A DNA stretch of 53,551 nt from Marinilabiliales bacterium. GTDB taxonomy: Bacteria > Bacteroidota > Bacteroidia > Bacteroidales > F082. The first letter of the stretch is position 1. Each line of letters begins with the position of its first letter. This document shows positions 34,735-44,460 of the stretch, one piece after another. The notes under the pieces are model-generated. The model made no database searches. It saw nothing but the letters and a program-made list of their open reading frames with translations, and had not been told where the DNA came from. The stretch covers positions 1 to 53,551 of the forward strand of contig PKTD01000002.1 of assembly GCA_002869315.1 (NCBI GenBank), in the 5' to 3' direction. Position numbers and translations under genes: made by a program.

Positions 34735-34742
34735 CAAAAATA
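34735..34742 (-). promoter_or_regulatory. Possible -7 element of the histidine kinase gene
   Basis: Minus-strand TATTTTTG matches TAnnTTTG, 23 bp before the ATG at 34711. No -33 TTG at standard spacing. AT-rich context, so moderate support. Confidence 0.35.
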
Positions 34743-34940
34743 TATAAAATGTTTAAATATGACGTAAATATTTGCTAAATTCTTTAATTCATAAGCATTT
34801 TGAGAAATTATGTTAAGTATTTGTTAAGGTGCAATTATTTTGAGGTATTTTGGGTCATATTAATCTGAAATAAAATATTTTTACAGCATTAAATCATAAG
34901 AATATTATTCAACAGTCTATAAATCAATCAATTTAAACAT

Positions 34941-35312
34941 ATGAAATTACTAAAACTTTCTCTAGGCTTACTAGCAATAGTAATTATGATAAGTTCCTGT
35001 AGTTACGATAATAAGGAAACTCTCTATCCGCAAGATCCTGGATGCGATACTATAAATGTTAGTTATGCTGAAGACATTCAGACAATATTTGATAATAACT
35101 GTACTATGTGTCATAGCGGCGCAACACCTCCTGGTGGTTTTAGTTTGGAGGATTATGCCAGTGCAGTTGTTACAGCAAAATCGGGACGACTAATGGGAGC
35201 AATTAAACATCAAAGCGGTTATTTAGCTATGCCTCAGGGAGCAAATAAACTTGATGATTGTAGTATTAATAAAATTGAAGCATGGATTAAGCTTTCTTAT
35301 CCTGATAACTAA
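34941..35312 (+). CDS. Monohaem c-type cytochrome lipoprotein
   Basis: 123 aa. The signal peptide has a lipobox MISSC (Cys 20), so the protein is lipid-anchored outside the cytoplasm. One haem-binding motif CTMCH is near residues 54-58, and the likely sixth ligand is Met in YLAMPQGANKL. C-terminal helix KIEAWIKLSYPDN. The fold is a class I-like short cytochrome c. It precedes the DUF5777 barrel gene by 11 bp; this pairing of small cytochrome and DUF5777 recurs in Bacteroidota and suggests an envelope redox function, substrate unknown. Confidence 0.88.
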   Translation: MKLLKLSLGLLAIVIMISSCSYDNKETLYPQDPGCDTINVSYAEDIQTIFDNNCTMCHSGATPPGGFSLEDYASAVVTAKSGRLMGAIKHQSGYLAMPQGANKLDDCSINKIEAWIKLSYPDN

Positions 35313-35323
35313 AAACTATATTT

Positions 35324-36190
35324 ATGAATCTAAGATTACTTATAATATTAGCAATTTTATTACCAGGCCCTCTTATGGTTTATTCTCAAAATGAAGCCAT
35401 TGAGGACGATTTGTATGTACAAACGTTTAACTCCACACGATTGGTAATAGGACAGTCGGTTGATATTGCCACAAATGGTGAAATGAACCTAAATATTCAG
35501 CATCACTTTGGAGCTATAAATACAGGTTTCAATAATTTCTTTGGTTTTGATCAAGCTGCTACGCGCTTAGGAATTGATTATTCTTTTAACGATTGGTTTG
35601 CGGCAGGTATAGGTAGAACTACTCTCGAAAAAACTTGGGATGGTTTCATGAAGTTCAGATTACTTCGCCAGAAGAAGGATGGAAAAATGCCAATAAGTCT
35701 CACTTATTTTGTAAATATGGGCATTAATGGCTTAGAGGTTCCGGATAGTTTGAATTCGAAATTCTCAGAGCGTTTTTCATATGTTCATCAATTAATTTTA
35801 GCCAGGAGTTTTGGTGAAAGGCTTTCAATACAAATAATGCCAACTTTTATTCATCGTAACCTAGTTGATTTAAAAGTGGATGATAATGATGTTTTTACTC
35901 TTGGTGCAGGTACTAGCATTTACCTGAGTAAACGGCTAAATCTTAACCTTGAGTATCATCACATTCTATCAGAGCAAACATCAAAGGATTATCATGATTC
36001 TTTCTCCGTTGGGATAGATATCAAGACATCTGGCCATGTATTCCAATTCTTCCTCAGCAACTCACAGGGTATGCTGGAACAACACTTTTTACCAAAAACA
36101 GACGGTGAGTGGTTCAACGGAGACATAAGAATAGGTTTTAATATTGTTAGAGCATTTACTCTGAAACAAAAAAAGTATTTCCAGGAATAA
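35324..36190 (+). CDS. DUF5777 family beta-barrel protein
   Basis: 288 aa. Signal peptide about 1-21 (ILLPGPLMVYSQ). The mature sequence matches the DUF5777 pattern: TFNSTRLVIGQSVDIATNGEM, IQHHFGAINTGFNNFFGFD, and WDGFMKFRLLRQKK, followed by many amphipathic strands. It is likely an outer-membrane barrel. Co-transcribed with the cytochrome c lipoprotein gene upstream. It ends 10 bp from the convergent T9SS type B protein gene. Function of the family is unknown. Confidence 0.85.
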   Translation: MNLRLLIILAILLPGPLMVYSQNEAIEDDLYVQTFNSTRLVIGQSVDIATNGEMNLNIQHHFGAINTGFNNFFGFDQAATRLGIDYSFNDWFAAGIGRTTLEKTWDGFMKFRLLRQKKDGKMPISLTYFVNMGINGLEVPDSLNSKFSERFSYVHQLILARSFGERLSIQIMPTFIHRNLVDLKVDDNDVFTLGAGTSIYLSKRLNLNLEYHHILSEQTSKDYHDSFSVGIDIKTSGHVFQFFLSNSQGMLEQHFLPKTDGEWFNGDIRIGFNIVRAFTLKQKKYFQE

Positions 36191-36200
36191 TTTAATAAAT

Positions 36201-39200
36201 CTATCTTACAACGTTTACAGTACCTTCATAAAGTACTGGAGTTTTTTGATAGTCGGTACCTTGTATTTTATATATATATGAGCCAACCTCTACTGGATTT
36301 CCATACTGATCTTCTCCATTCCACATTTCTTCAAAATTATGGGTGCTCCATATTTGCTGCCCCAGTCTGTTATATATATACATATTGAAGTCGGCCATAG
36401 GAGTTCCTTTTATCTCAAAAAAATCATTTAAACCATCTCCATTAGGAGTGAAAGCAGTGGGAATAAATAGTTGAACATATTCAGTAAGAGCAACCACTGC
36501 AAGAGTATCATCGTAGCAACCATTAATTGTTTCTATTCTAAATGTGATTTGATAATCGCCTGCCTGGTCAAAAGTATGAGAAGGATTCTCATCACTGCTA
36601 GTGTTTCCATCTCCAAAATCCCAAAGGAAATCTACCAACGTAGAATCGCTTATGCTCTCGTTAAAGAAATCTATTGTCGGAGTATCCATGGTTGTAATCC
36701 ATGGGTCGGCATCAAGTCCTGCTGTAGGATTTGGATTAGCCTGTATGATATTTGGTTTGCTTATGGAAGCAAAACAACGGTCTGTATTATGTACAGTTAA
36801 ACTTACAGTAAACAAACCAGCCTCATTATAAGTATGCGATGGATTCTGAATATTTTCTCCGGAACCATCACCGAAAGTCCACTCATAAGTTGCGCCCGAA
36901 AGTATTTCTTGCGAATCATCACTGAAGTTAACAGTAACTGGAATGCAACCCTCATAAATATCTGCAGAGAAATCAGGTTCAGGAAGAGGATCCACTGTTA
37001 ATGGTTTTGTAAGGTCATTACTACAAATATGACCATTAGGGGCATATGTATGTTCAACATAAAGGTTTACATCATATGTGTCCGGTGAAGAATATTGATG
37101 GGTTGTATTTGCCTGATTACTGGTTTGGCTGTCGCCAAAGTCCCATGTAAAGGTCCTGTTATTTGTTGTGTCAGAAAGGTAAGTAAACTGAACATCAGTA
37201 TTTGTACAAGCATGCTCTGAAGGGTCTATTTCAAAATCAGGACTTGGGTTTTCAAACACTGTGAATTCAGTTTGAGCATTATTATCACATAAATAATATG
37301 GCAGATAATCATGCGATGTATTCACATAAAAATTATTCAATCCAATTACATATTCGTCAACAGCAACAGTTATTTGCTGAGTAGTTTTTCCATTCGACCA
37401 TTCGTAAGTAACATCTCCCTCAATTCCGGTATAATCATTTGCTGTAAGTGTTATTGTTTCTCCATTACAAATTTCACCATCGTTAGGGATTAATGATATT
37501 TGTGGAGTATAGTCATCTACATAAACAGTCATTGTAGCAGCCTGCACCTCTCCACAATTATCTTCTATCCATAATTTATAAATAGATGTGGAAGTTGGGT
37601 TGTCAAATTCCTGCTGATTAGTTCCAATAAGTACTGAATCATTAGGAGGCAACATTTTATACCATTCATACCAATTTGCTGGAGTACCAGTATAAAGTGA
37701 AACTTGATCACCCAAACAAATACCTGCATTATTTAGCGTTAAACTGGACTGATTAACCTCGAAATCGGATGTAGCACTTACACCACAAACATCTGTAATT
37801 GTATATTGGCAAGTCCATATGTCGTCACCCACAAAGTTATCGTACTCAACAGTAATCTGGTTCCCTGGCTCATCCCCTAGCGGTGTTATTGGTGGAGGAT
37901 CAAGGCGTTCCCAAACCACATTGTCAATAGAATAATCTGGTGAATCGGGTTTAATTGTATTTGCAGGTACAGTTGCTTCCTGACCAGGTCCGCAAAGGAA
38001 TATGGGCTGTATCGGATCAAAAATTATTGGCAGATTATTAATCTGAACTACTGATTCTGTTTCGTTATCACAACCATCAATAACTTTAACATTTATGATT
38101 TCCGGACTATTATTTACCTGTTGAGTATATTCATCAACTGGTGGTATTGGATTGCCAGGCCAAACATAAGTTAGAGGACTTACTCCACCACTAGTTTCAT
38201 CTACAATAGAAACCTCAACTATATCTTTACAATAGGCTTCATAAATTTTAGGATCTTCGGCAACCACAATAGGCGAATTGTCTCTTATATCGAACTGAAC
38301 AAATTTTGAAAACACACCCTGAACAAAAGGTGGGCGTGGCTTTTCACAAGGGTCCATAGGCCATGTAAACTTAACATTATTATGATCCACACCAATGTTG
38401 CCAACAGAAACTCGTATTGTTTTTTCGGTTTCTCCGGGATGGAATATTACAGAATCAGAATATAATGGGGATCCATCAGCATAACTTATATTTACACTAT
38501 CTCTGTATATTTCACTATTTATTCTGAAAGGTATATCATATGCTGTATCAATTGCTGATACTGGAAAATCCAGTTTAAATGTTACAAGTAAATCGCGGCA
38601 ACCTCCTTCTATTAACTGTCCGTCGAAATCAGGATCATTTGCACCAACTCCATCAAATGAATATGTAGTTGTCCATGTTGGATTACTTTTACCTCCGGTT
38701 AAACTACCACCGCCAAGAAATAATGAAGAATTTATTTGGCCTCCTCTTGGGATAATGTCAGGGTCCTGTTCTACATACCAAAAATCTTCTATGGCTATTT
38801 TAACTTTATAAATTCCGCATGGCTGAACCTCTTTTCTGATAACCAGTGAATTGGAATTATTAGTTTGCCCATCATAAGTATTTCCAGTTGGAGGGTTTCC
38901 ATTTGCATCATTACCAAGGTAAAAGTTTGAATTACTACTCTGGTTTACACCATATAAGTTTACCCAGCAACTTGCATCTTGTGAAGGGCAAGCAATTGGT
39001 GGTAATAATGCTTCGTTAACAAAGGGTTTACTTTGAAAATCAATACTTATTCCGAAAATATCATACATCTGGTCTGGGTGACCTGAATATCCGGAGAAAT
39101 CAGAATATACATCCAAATCTGCTCTTTTAAACTGATATTCATCTGAAGCAAAAACATATCTTAGAGTAATAGTATCACCATAGGGTCTATAAAGAAATTC

Positions 39201-39674
39201 CAATGATGCGGCATCACGTGTTGTATCTAAAGGTATTCCATGAGTTAAACCACTTCCGTTTTGGGCAAAAATCAAGTCATACATGGTTTTTAAATCTTCA
39301 TCTCCTGGAGTATTAAAATAATCGGTAGAAAATCCTGTTGTATTTGCCTGCTCAGCCCTGAAAACTCTTCCGTTGGAAATAATGAGTCCGGTATCCATTC
39401 CAGTACCTGCTCCATTTAAACCTTGTCCATCCCAATAATAACCAAATGCAGCACGGTGCCCAGCATAATTTATACCATCCCAGGTGGAATCTGGAAAATC
39501 ACCACCTCCACCATGTAACTTTGTAAGTACCCAGTCGATAACCTGCTGGTTACCATTGGAAATATCCATAGTATCCATAGTTTGAACTCGTATAGGAGGA
39601 GCTGATTGTGAGAATGTAGATAGGCTAAAGAAAATTATCAATATTAAACCTGAAAATCGTATTAGTTTACTCAT
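36201..39674 (-). CDS. Giant adhesin-like protein: choice-of-anchor L, PKD repeats, T9SS type B sorting domain
   Basis: 1157 aa secreted protein with a signal peptide (about 1-24). Residues about 25-310 match the choice-of-anchor L domain (NPxxx-type GTGMDTGLIISNG and YVFASDEYQFKRADLD). Several Ig-like domains follow, then three PKD domains at about 825-890, 912-985 and 990-1062 (FTWDFGDSQTS, YEWTFGDGSGE and FLWDFGDGNTS). The last 90 residues are the gliding-motility-associated type B sorting domain (FIPTAFTPNGDGLNDFFEI, YNRLGQQIW, YKIQGTDYQ). It is probably a cell-surface adhesin or glycan binder; no catalytic motif found. Monocistronic. Confidence 0.92.
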   Translation of the reverse strand: MSKLIRFSGLILIIFFSLSTFSQSAPPIRVQTMDTMDISNGNQQVIDWVLTKLHGGGGDFPDSTWDGINYAGHRAAFGYYWDGQGLNGAGTGMDTGLIISNGRVFRAEQANTTGFSTDYFNTPGDEDLKTMYDLIFAQNGSGLTHGIPLDTTRDAASLEFLYRPYGDTITLRYVFASDEYQFKRADLDVYSDFSGYSGHPDQMYDIFGISIDFQSKPFVNEALLPPIACPSQDASCWVNLYGVNQSSNSNFYLGNDANGNPPTGNTYDGQTNNSNSLVIRKEVQPCGIYKVKIAIEDFWYVEQDPDIIPRGGQINSSLFLGGGSLTGGKSNPTWTTTYSFDGVGANDPDFDGQLIEGGCRDLLVTFKLDFPVSAIDTAYDIPFRINSEIYRDSVNISYADGSPLYSDSVIFHPGETEKTIRVSVGNIGVDHNNVKFTWPMDPCEKPRPPFVQGVFSKFVQFDIRDNSPIVVAEDPKIYEAYCKDIVEVSIVDETSGGVSPLTYVWPGNPIPPVDEYTQQVNNSPEIINVKVIDGCDNETESVVQINNLPIIFDPIQPIFLCGPGQEATVPANTIKPDSPDYSIDNVVWERLDPPPITPLGDEPGNQITVEYDNFVGDDIWTCQYTITDVCGVSATSDFEVNQSSLTLNNAGICLGDQVSLYTGTPANWYEWYKMLPPNDSVLIGTNQQEFDNPTSTSIYKLWIEDNCGEVQAATMTVYVDDYTPQISLIPNDGEICNGETITLTANDYTGIEGDVTYEWSNGKTTQQITVAVDEYVIGLNNFYVNTSHDYLPYYLCDNNAQTEFTVFENPSPDFEIDPSEHACTNTDVQFTYLSDTTNNRTFTWDFGDSQTSNQANTTHQYSSPDTYDVNLYVEHTYAPNGHICSNDLTKPLTVDPLPEPDFSADIYEGCIPVTVNFSDDSQEILSGATYEWTFGDGSGENIQNPSHTYNEAGLFTVSLTVHNTDRCFASISKPNIIQANPNPTAGLDADPWITTMDTPTIDFFNESISDSTLVDFLWDFGDGNTSSDENPSHTFDQAGDYQITFRIETINGCYDDTLAVVALTEYVQLFIPTAFTPNGDGLNDFFEIKGTPMADFNMYIYNRLGQQIWSTHNFEEMWNGEDQYGNPVEVGSYIYKIQGTDYQKTPVLYEGTVNVVR

Positions 39675-39920
39675 GTTTTAAAATTATATCAAGGCTTTAC
39701 AAATGTAAGAAAAACAACAAATAAATATAATTTGCATCTTTTAATAGCACATATATTACAAAGTATGGAAATACAGTGTTTTACAGTCATTAATGACAAA
39801 AACTTAATTTAAAAGGTTGTCCATTTCATGTTTAAAAATCACTTTTTAATTATGATGTATTTGTTCATCTACAAAAAAACAATAAAATAGTTACACTCAT
39901 TTTTCTAAGATAATAATTGC

Positions 39921-39928
39921 TATTTTTG
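39921..39928 (+). promoter_or_regulatory. Probable -7 element for the barrel protein-ispG pair
   Basis: TATTTTTG matches TAnnTTTG, 22 bp upstream of the ATG at 39951. No TTG at -33. The rest of the 276-bp gap (39675-39920) shows no other feature I can support. Confidence 0.4.
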
Positions 39929-39950
39929 AACTGTAAAAAATTAATCCGTA

Positions 39951-40559
39951 ATGAATAAATCAATTGTTGTATCTATAGTATTCTTTTTAGTAATTAGTTC
40001 AGGTTTGTATTCCCAGGATTTTCCAAGTTATGATAATAATGATTTAAAAATTTCATATGGATTGTTCAATCCAGATCAATTTATGAATGTTGAATCTGCC
40101 ATGCTCAACAAACAGTTTGATGATTTGAGATATGTAAGAGACAACTATTCGAGCATTGGTAATATCTTTTTATCGTATTCAAAACTAAATCGTGCCGAAA
40201 ATATTTTTTGGGGTGCAACAGTAGGTTATGGATCCAACAAAAGTGAGATTTATTATCTGGGACAATATGCCGGAGAATTAAAAAGAGTATTTATTACTGC
40301 AGCAGCAGAAATGCAGTATCGATACGTAAACAAAGGTTTAATACAGGTTTATTCAGGTCTTGGTCTTGGGATAACTTATGTACAGGAAAATCTTTCTACT
40401 TCACCCATACATCCTGAAGAAAGCAGCGGAACAATTATTCGTCCTGGATACCAAATCAATGTGGCAGGAGCAAGAGTTGGAAATAAGATTGCTGGTTTTT
40501 TGGAACTAGGATATGGATATAAAGGAATAGTTAATTTTGGCCTGTCGATTCAAATGTAA
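39951..40559 (+). CDS. Outer-membrane beta-barrel protein, uncharacterised
   Basis: 202 aa. Signal peptide about 1-21 (VVSIVFFLVISSGLYSQ). It is strand-rich with barrel-like repeats (WGATVGYGSNKSEIYYL, YSGLGLGITYVQE, KIAGFLELGYGYKG) and ends VNFGLSIQM. No motif gives a function. The next gene, ispG, begins 5 bp after its stop, so the two share a transcript; this is a physical link without an obvious functional one. Confidence 0.78.
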   Translation: MNKSIVVSIVFFLVISSGLYSQDFPSYDNNDLKISYGLFNPDQFMNVESAMLNKQFDDLRYVRDNYSSIGNIFLSYSKLNRAENIFWGATVGYGSNKSEIYYLGQYAGELKRVFITAAAEMQYRYVNKGLIQVYSGLGLGITYVQENLSTSPIHPEESSGTIIRPGYQINVAGARVGNKIAGFLELGYGYKGIVNFGLSIQM

Positions 40560-40564
40560 TAATT

Positions 40565-41932
40565 TTGGCTACTATTTATAAAGTTAAAATTGGAGATATA
40601 GAAATTGGTGGTCAAAACCCAATAATTGCCCAGTCGATGACCAATACCAATACCCTTGACACTGAAGTTAGTGTAAAGCAAATTATTGAACTTTTCGAGG
40701 CGGGCAGTAAGATAGTGCGTCTTAGTTGTAGAAGTATTAAAGAAGCTGAAAACCTTAAAAACATCAAGGAATCTTTGCAGAAAAAAGGGTATAATTTACC
40801 TATTGTTGCAGATACTCATTTTAATCCGGCAGTAGCTGAAGTTGCTGCAAACTATGCTGATAAGGTTAGGATAAATCCTGGAAATTATGTAGATAAGCGT
40901 AGACAAAAGATAGATTTTTCTGCAGAAGAACATTTGTTAGAAAGAGAAAAAATAAAAGATAGACTACAAAGATTTGTTGAAACCTGTAAGCAGAATTCTA
41001 CTGCAGTTCGTATTGGAGTAAATCATGGCTCTCTGTCGGAGAGAATGCTTTATCGATATGGAAATACTGCCCGTGGTATGTATGAATCCGCAATGGAATT
41101 TATTGAGATTTTCAGGGAATACAACTTTCATAATTTTGTAATTTCTTTAAAAGCAAGTTATGTACCTAGCATGATAGAAGCCAATATCATGCTACATAAG
41201 CAGATGCAAAAAAAAGGCTTTTATTATCCTATACATCTGGGAGTTACCGAAGCCGGTGATGGTGAGGAAGCAAGAGTGAAATCAGCAGCCGGAATAGGTA
41301 GTTTGCTGGCAAAGGGAATAGGCGACACCATAAGAGTTTCGCTTACTGAAGATCCTGTGGAGGAAATACCGTTTGCCAACAAAATAATTGAAAATTATGC
41401 AGGCAGAAGCGAACAAAATATGCCTTATTATGAACTCAATAAATCTTCAAAACCTCAGATAATTCTTAAATACGATAATTTCACTGATGAAGATATATTG
41501 ATAAATTCTGCTGTGGATTTTACTAGAATTAACTATGAAACTTCATATAAGCGATTGAAGATACTTAGCAATGGTATTGCAAAAAATGAACTTTCCAATA
41601 TTATCCTACAGTCCCTGGGAATAAAATACAGCAAGGCTGAATTTATTGCCTGCCCATCATGCGGTCGAACGCTTTTTAATATAATTGATGAGTTGCAAAA
41701 AGTAAAGCAAAAAACCTCTCATCTTAAAGGTTTGAAAATTGCTGTAATGGGATGTATAGTTAATGGTATTGGGGAAATGGCCGATGCCGATTACGGATAT
41801 GTGGGTGCAGGTGCCGGAAAGGTAAATATTTACAAGAAAAAACAAATAATTTCGAAAAATGTTGCAGAAGAGATTGCTGTTGACGAACTTGTAAAAATCA
41901 TTCAGGAAAATGGCGACTGGAAGGAACTATAG
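40565..41932 (+). CDS. ispG: 4-hydroxy-3-methylbut-2-enyl diphosphate synthase, TTG start, shortened insert
   Basis: 455 aa enzyme of the MEP isoprenoid pathway converting MEcPP to HMBPP with a [4Fe-4S] cluster. The TIM-barrel part runs to about residue 290 (QSMTNTNTLDTE, VADTHFNPAVAE, KVRINPGN, HLGVTEAGDGEEA). The cluster domain has CPSCGRT and MGCIVNGIGEMADADYG. Between them lies an insert of only about 70-80 residues, whereas the long IspG form usual in Bacteroidota and plants has about 250; E. coli has none. The start must be TTG at 40565: the preceding stop is 5 bp away and the first in-frame ATG lies within the conserved QSMT. Confidence 0.94.
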   Translation: MATIYKVKIGDIEIGGQNPIIAQSMTNTNTLDTEVSVKQIIELFEAGSKIVRLSCRSIKEAENLKNIKESLQKKGYNLPIVADTHFNPAVAEVAANYADKVRINPGNYVDKRRQKIDFSAEEHLLEREKIKDRLQRFVETCKQNSTAVRIGVNHGSLSERMLYRYGNTARGMYESAMEFIEIFREYNFHNFVISLKASYVPSMIEANIMLHKQMQKKGFYYPIHLGVTEAGDGEEARVKSAAGIGSLLAKGIGDTIRVSLTEDPVEEIPFANKIIENYAGRSEQNMPYYELNKSSKPQIILKYDNFTDEDILINSAVDFTRINYETSYKRLKILSNGIAKNELSNIILQSLGIKYSKAEFIACPSCGRTLFNIIDELQKVKQKTSHLKGLKIAVMGCIVNGIGEMADADYGYVGAGAGKVNIYKKKQIISKNVAEEIAVDELVKIIQENGDWKEL

Positions 41933-42184
41933 TGCTTTTGAGTGTTAAATTACAAGTGATGAGTTTGCTTTCCGTTAAGAAATTACTGCATGCTTATAAG
42001 TTATCTTATGGTGGCAAAGATTATAGTCGCCAATACATGATTATTTTTCATTTGAGGAAGTTTAGATACTATAAACTGTATACCAAAACTAAAACCTTTA
42101 CTAGACAATAAGTTCTTTTCAATTAATCAGTAGTTTTGAAAACTTTTTGAGAAAAAAAGAAAATAGCAATTTGCACCAAATAAA

Positions 42185-43351
42185 ATGAATATGTACAATT
42201 TCGATAAGATAATAGACCGCCGGGGAACGGCAAGTGTGAAATGGGATTTGAGAAAAACAATTTTTAAAAGAGAAGATGTGCTACCAATGTGGGTTGCCGA
42301 TATGGATTTCGAAACTCCGGACTTTATTGTGAATGCTATAAAAGAAAGAGCCTCTCATCCTGTTTACGGCTATTCACTTATGGAAGATTCATATTACAAT
42401 GCTTTTATTTCATTTACCAAACGACGTCATAATTGGGAAATCAAAAAAGAGTGGATGGTGTTTTCTCCGGGAATAGTTACGGCTGTAAATGCCGCCATAA
42501 AAGCTTTTACAAATGAGGGAGATGGTGTAATTGTTCAACCTCCGGTTTATTTTCCATTTTTTAATGCAGTGAATAATAATAAGCGTAAACTGCTAGAAAA
42601 TCAATTGATTTATATCGACAATACATATAAATTTGATTTTGAAGATTTGAGAGAGAAGGCAAAAGAGGCAAATATGATTTTGCTTTCTAGCCCACATAAT
42701 CCGGTTTGCCGATGCTGGAACGATGATGAGTTAAAAGAGTTGGGAAAAATATGTTTGGAAAACGATGTGATAATAATATCAGACGAAATTCATGCCGATC
42801 TTATACTGCCAGATTACAAACATCGCCCGCTAGCAACATTATCAGATGAGTTGGCTCAGGTTTGTATAACATGCATGGCACCATCCAAAACATTTAATGT
42901 GGCTGGTTTATTTACTTCTATCATCATCATTCAGAATGAAAAATTAAGAGAAAAATACAATAATGAAATGGAATCCATAAGTCTTGTGCATGCCAATTTA
43001 TTCGGGATGATAGCTGCCGAAGCAGGTTATTCTGAAGGTGATTATTGGCTGGATGAACTTATGGATTATGTAAACACTAATTTTAAATTGGTTGACGACT
43101 TCCTAAAAAATGAAATACCATCCATTAAAATGGTAAAAGCAGAGGCCACATATCTTGCCTGGCTCGACTTCAAAGAAACAGGGCTTAGTGATGAAAAATT
43201 ACATCATAAGTTAATAAATGAAGCAAAATTGGGATTAAGTCCGGGAAATATTTTTGGGAAAGGTGGTGAAGGATTTATGCGAATGAATCTTGGAACTCCA
43301 AAACAATATGTGGAAGAGGCTTTACAACAATTGAAATCGGTTTTTGTTTAA
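42185..43351 (+). CDS. PatB/MalY family C-S lyase
   Basis: 388 aa PLP fold-type I enzyme. The set LPMWVADMDFETPDFI, HPVYGYS, VFSPGIVTAVNAAI, SSPHNPVCRCW, SDEIHADLILP and the PLP Lys in APSKTFNVAGL define the PatB/MalY cystathionine beta-lyase group, which cleaves cystathionine or related C-S bonds to homocysteine, pyruvate and ammonia. Two ATGs are possible (42185 and 42191); both leave the family start intact. The 252-bp gap upstream (41933-42184) shows nothing firm. Confidence 0.92.
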   Translation: MNMYNFDKIIDRRGTASVKWDLRKTIFKREDVLPMWVADMDFETPDFIVNAIKERASHPVYGYSLMEDSYYNAFISFTKRRHNWEIKKEWMVFSPGIVTAVNAAIKAFTNEGDGVIVQPPVYFPFFNAVNNNKRKLLENQLIYIDNTYKFDFEDLREKAKEANMILLSSPHNPVCRCWNDDELKELGKICLENDVIIISDEIHADLILPDYKHRPLATLSDELAQVCITCMAPSKTFNVAGLFTSIIIIQNEKLREKYNNEMESISLVHANLFGMIAAEAGYSEGDYWLDELMDYVNTNFKLVDDFLKNEIPSIKMVKAEATYLAWLDFKETGLSDEKLHHKLINEAKLGLSPGNIFGKGGEGFMRMNLGTPKQYVEEALQQLKSVFV

Positions 43352-43392
43352 ACTTAATTGAAGAATAATTAATTTAGCAACATAATAATTTT

Positions 43393-43875
43393 ATGAGCAA
43401 GACTAAAGTACTTTTCGTTTGTTTAGGTAATATTTGTCGTTCACCAAGTGCAGAAGCTGTATTTAAAGAGTTGGTAAACCAAAAGGGTGAGGCAAAGGAA
43501 TTTGAAATAGACTCCGCCGGAACTCATGCTTATCATGAGGGTGAACAGGCTGACAGGCGTATGCAAACACATGCTTTAAAGCGGGGTTATGATTTGACAT
43601 CTATTTCCAGACCTTTTGATCCCTTTTCCGATTGGGATAATTTCGACTATATCATTGCTATGGACGAATCGAATATGAGCAATCTGAAAGCTATGGCCCG
43701 AAATGAGTCAGATTTAAAAAAACTATTCAAAATGACCAATTTTGCCAGCAGATTTAAATACGACCATGTTCCCGACCCTTATTATGGAGGTTCCGAAGGT
43801 TTTGAATTGGTTCTTGACATACTGGAAGATGCCGGAGAAGGCTTCTATAACTACATTAAAAAACAGCATAAATGA
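43393..43875 (+). CDS. Low-molecular-weight protein tyrosine phosphatase
   Basis: 160 aa, normal length. The phosphate-binding loop is CLGNICRSPSAEAVF (C-x5-R-S) near residues 10-24 and the general acid Asp is in VPDPYYGG. These enzymes dephosphorylate tyrosine in bacterial kinases or related substrates, or arsenate in ArsC-like members; the DPYYGG loop indicates the phosphatase branch. It is the first of three overlapping or near-overlapping genes: its 3' end overlaps the FmdE-like gene by 4 bp (ATGA). Confidence 0.94.
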   Translation: MSKTKVLFVCLGNICRSPSAEAVFKELVNQKGEAKEFEIDSAGTHAYHEGEQADRRMQTHALKRGYDLTSISRPFDPFSDWDNFDYIIAMDESNMSNLKAMARNESDLKKLFKMTNFASRFKYDHVPDPYYGGSEGFELVLDILEDAGEGFYNYIKKQHK

Positions 43876-44456
43876 GATTACCCAATTACTTTAAAAATAT
43901 AGAACCAATAATATTATATGATGAGTTGTCAAAATTTCTGGGAACTTCAGAAGATGGAGAACTTGAGATTCACTTTTCGGAAATTGTTAAAATGGCAGGG
44001 CATAGTTGTCCAACCGTAACAGGTGCATGGTTAATGACAAAAAAAGGACTTGAGGCTCTTTATGGAAACGAAAAGCCAGTGAGAGGAAATATAAAAGTTG
44101 AATTACGAGATAGCGCCAAGGATGGAAGTGTTGGTGTTTCTGCATCTATATTTACAAATATTACCGGAGCAGCAGGCCCACATGGTTTTGATGGAATAGG
44201 TGATAAGTTTATCAGGCGTAAACTTCTTAGTTTTGGGGCTAATATAGATGGTTTTGTAAGGTTTACACGTATTGATACAAATAAAAGTGTGGAAGTAAAA
44301 TACCGTCCTGCTAATTTGGTTCATCCATCCAATTTAATGATGACTGCCATAGGACCTAAAGCAGATGACACAAGTAAGGAAGCGTTTCCTAAACTATGGC
44401 AGGAAATGGTAGAGCAACTTTTTGAAAATTCTGATAAAGTAGTTTTTATATTATAA
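43872..44456 (+). CDS. FmdE-like domain protein
   Basis: 194 aa cytoplasmic. MAGHSCPTVTGAWLMTKKGL (His 44, Cys 46) resembles the metal-binding signature of the FmdE family (formylmethanofuran dehydrogenase subunit E), and PHGFDGIGDKF is a second conserved-looking block. The C-terminal zinc finger of true FmdE is absent. Bacteroidota do not make methanofuran, so the name gives the fold only. It overlaps the phosphatase gene by 4 bp and is 4 bp ahead of the patatin gene, implying tight translational coupling. Specific role unknown. Confidence 0.7.
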   Translation: MRLPNYFKNIEPIILYDELSKFLGTSEDGELEIHFSEIVKMAGHSCPTVTGAWLMTKKGLEALYGNEKPVRGNIKVELRDSAKDGSVGVSASIFTNITGAAGPHGFDGIGDKFIRRKLLSFGANIDGFVRFTRIDTNKSVEVKYRPANLVHPSNLMMTAIGPKADDTSKEAFPKLWQEMVEQLFENSDKVVFIL

Positions 44457-44460
44457 CATT

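Noticed and set aside
36471-36800. Plus-strand 109-aa frame inside the T9SS type B gene
   Set aside because: Opposite-strand shadow of the PKD region with no coding features.
41959-42111. 50-aa plus-strand frame after ispG
   Set aside because: Basic, Tyr/Lys-rich, no family pattern; short enough to arise by chance in this AT-rich gap.
43872-44456. Involvement of the FmdE-like gene in methanofuran metabolism
   Set aside because: No other C1/methanofuran genes are present and the zinc finger is absent; only fold similarity is claimed.
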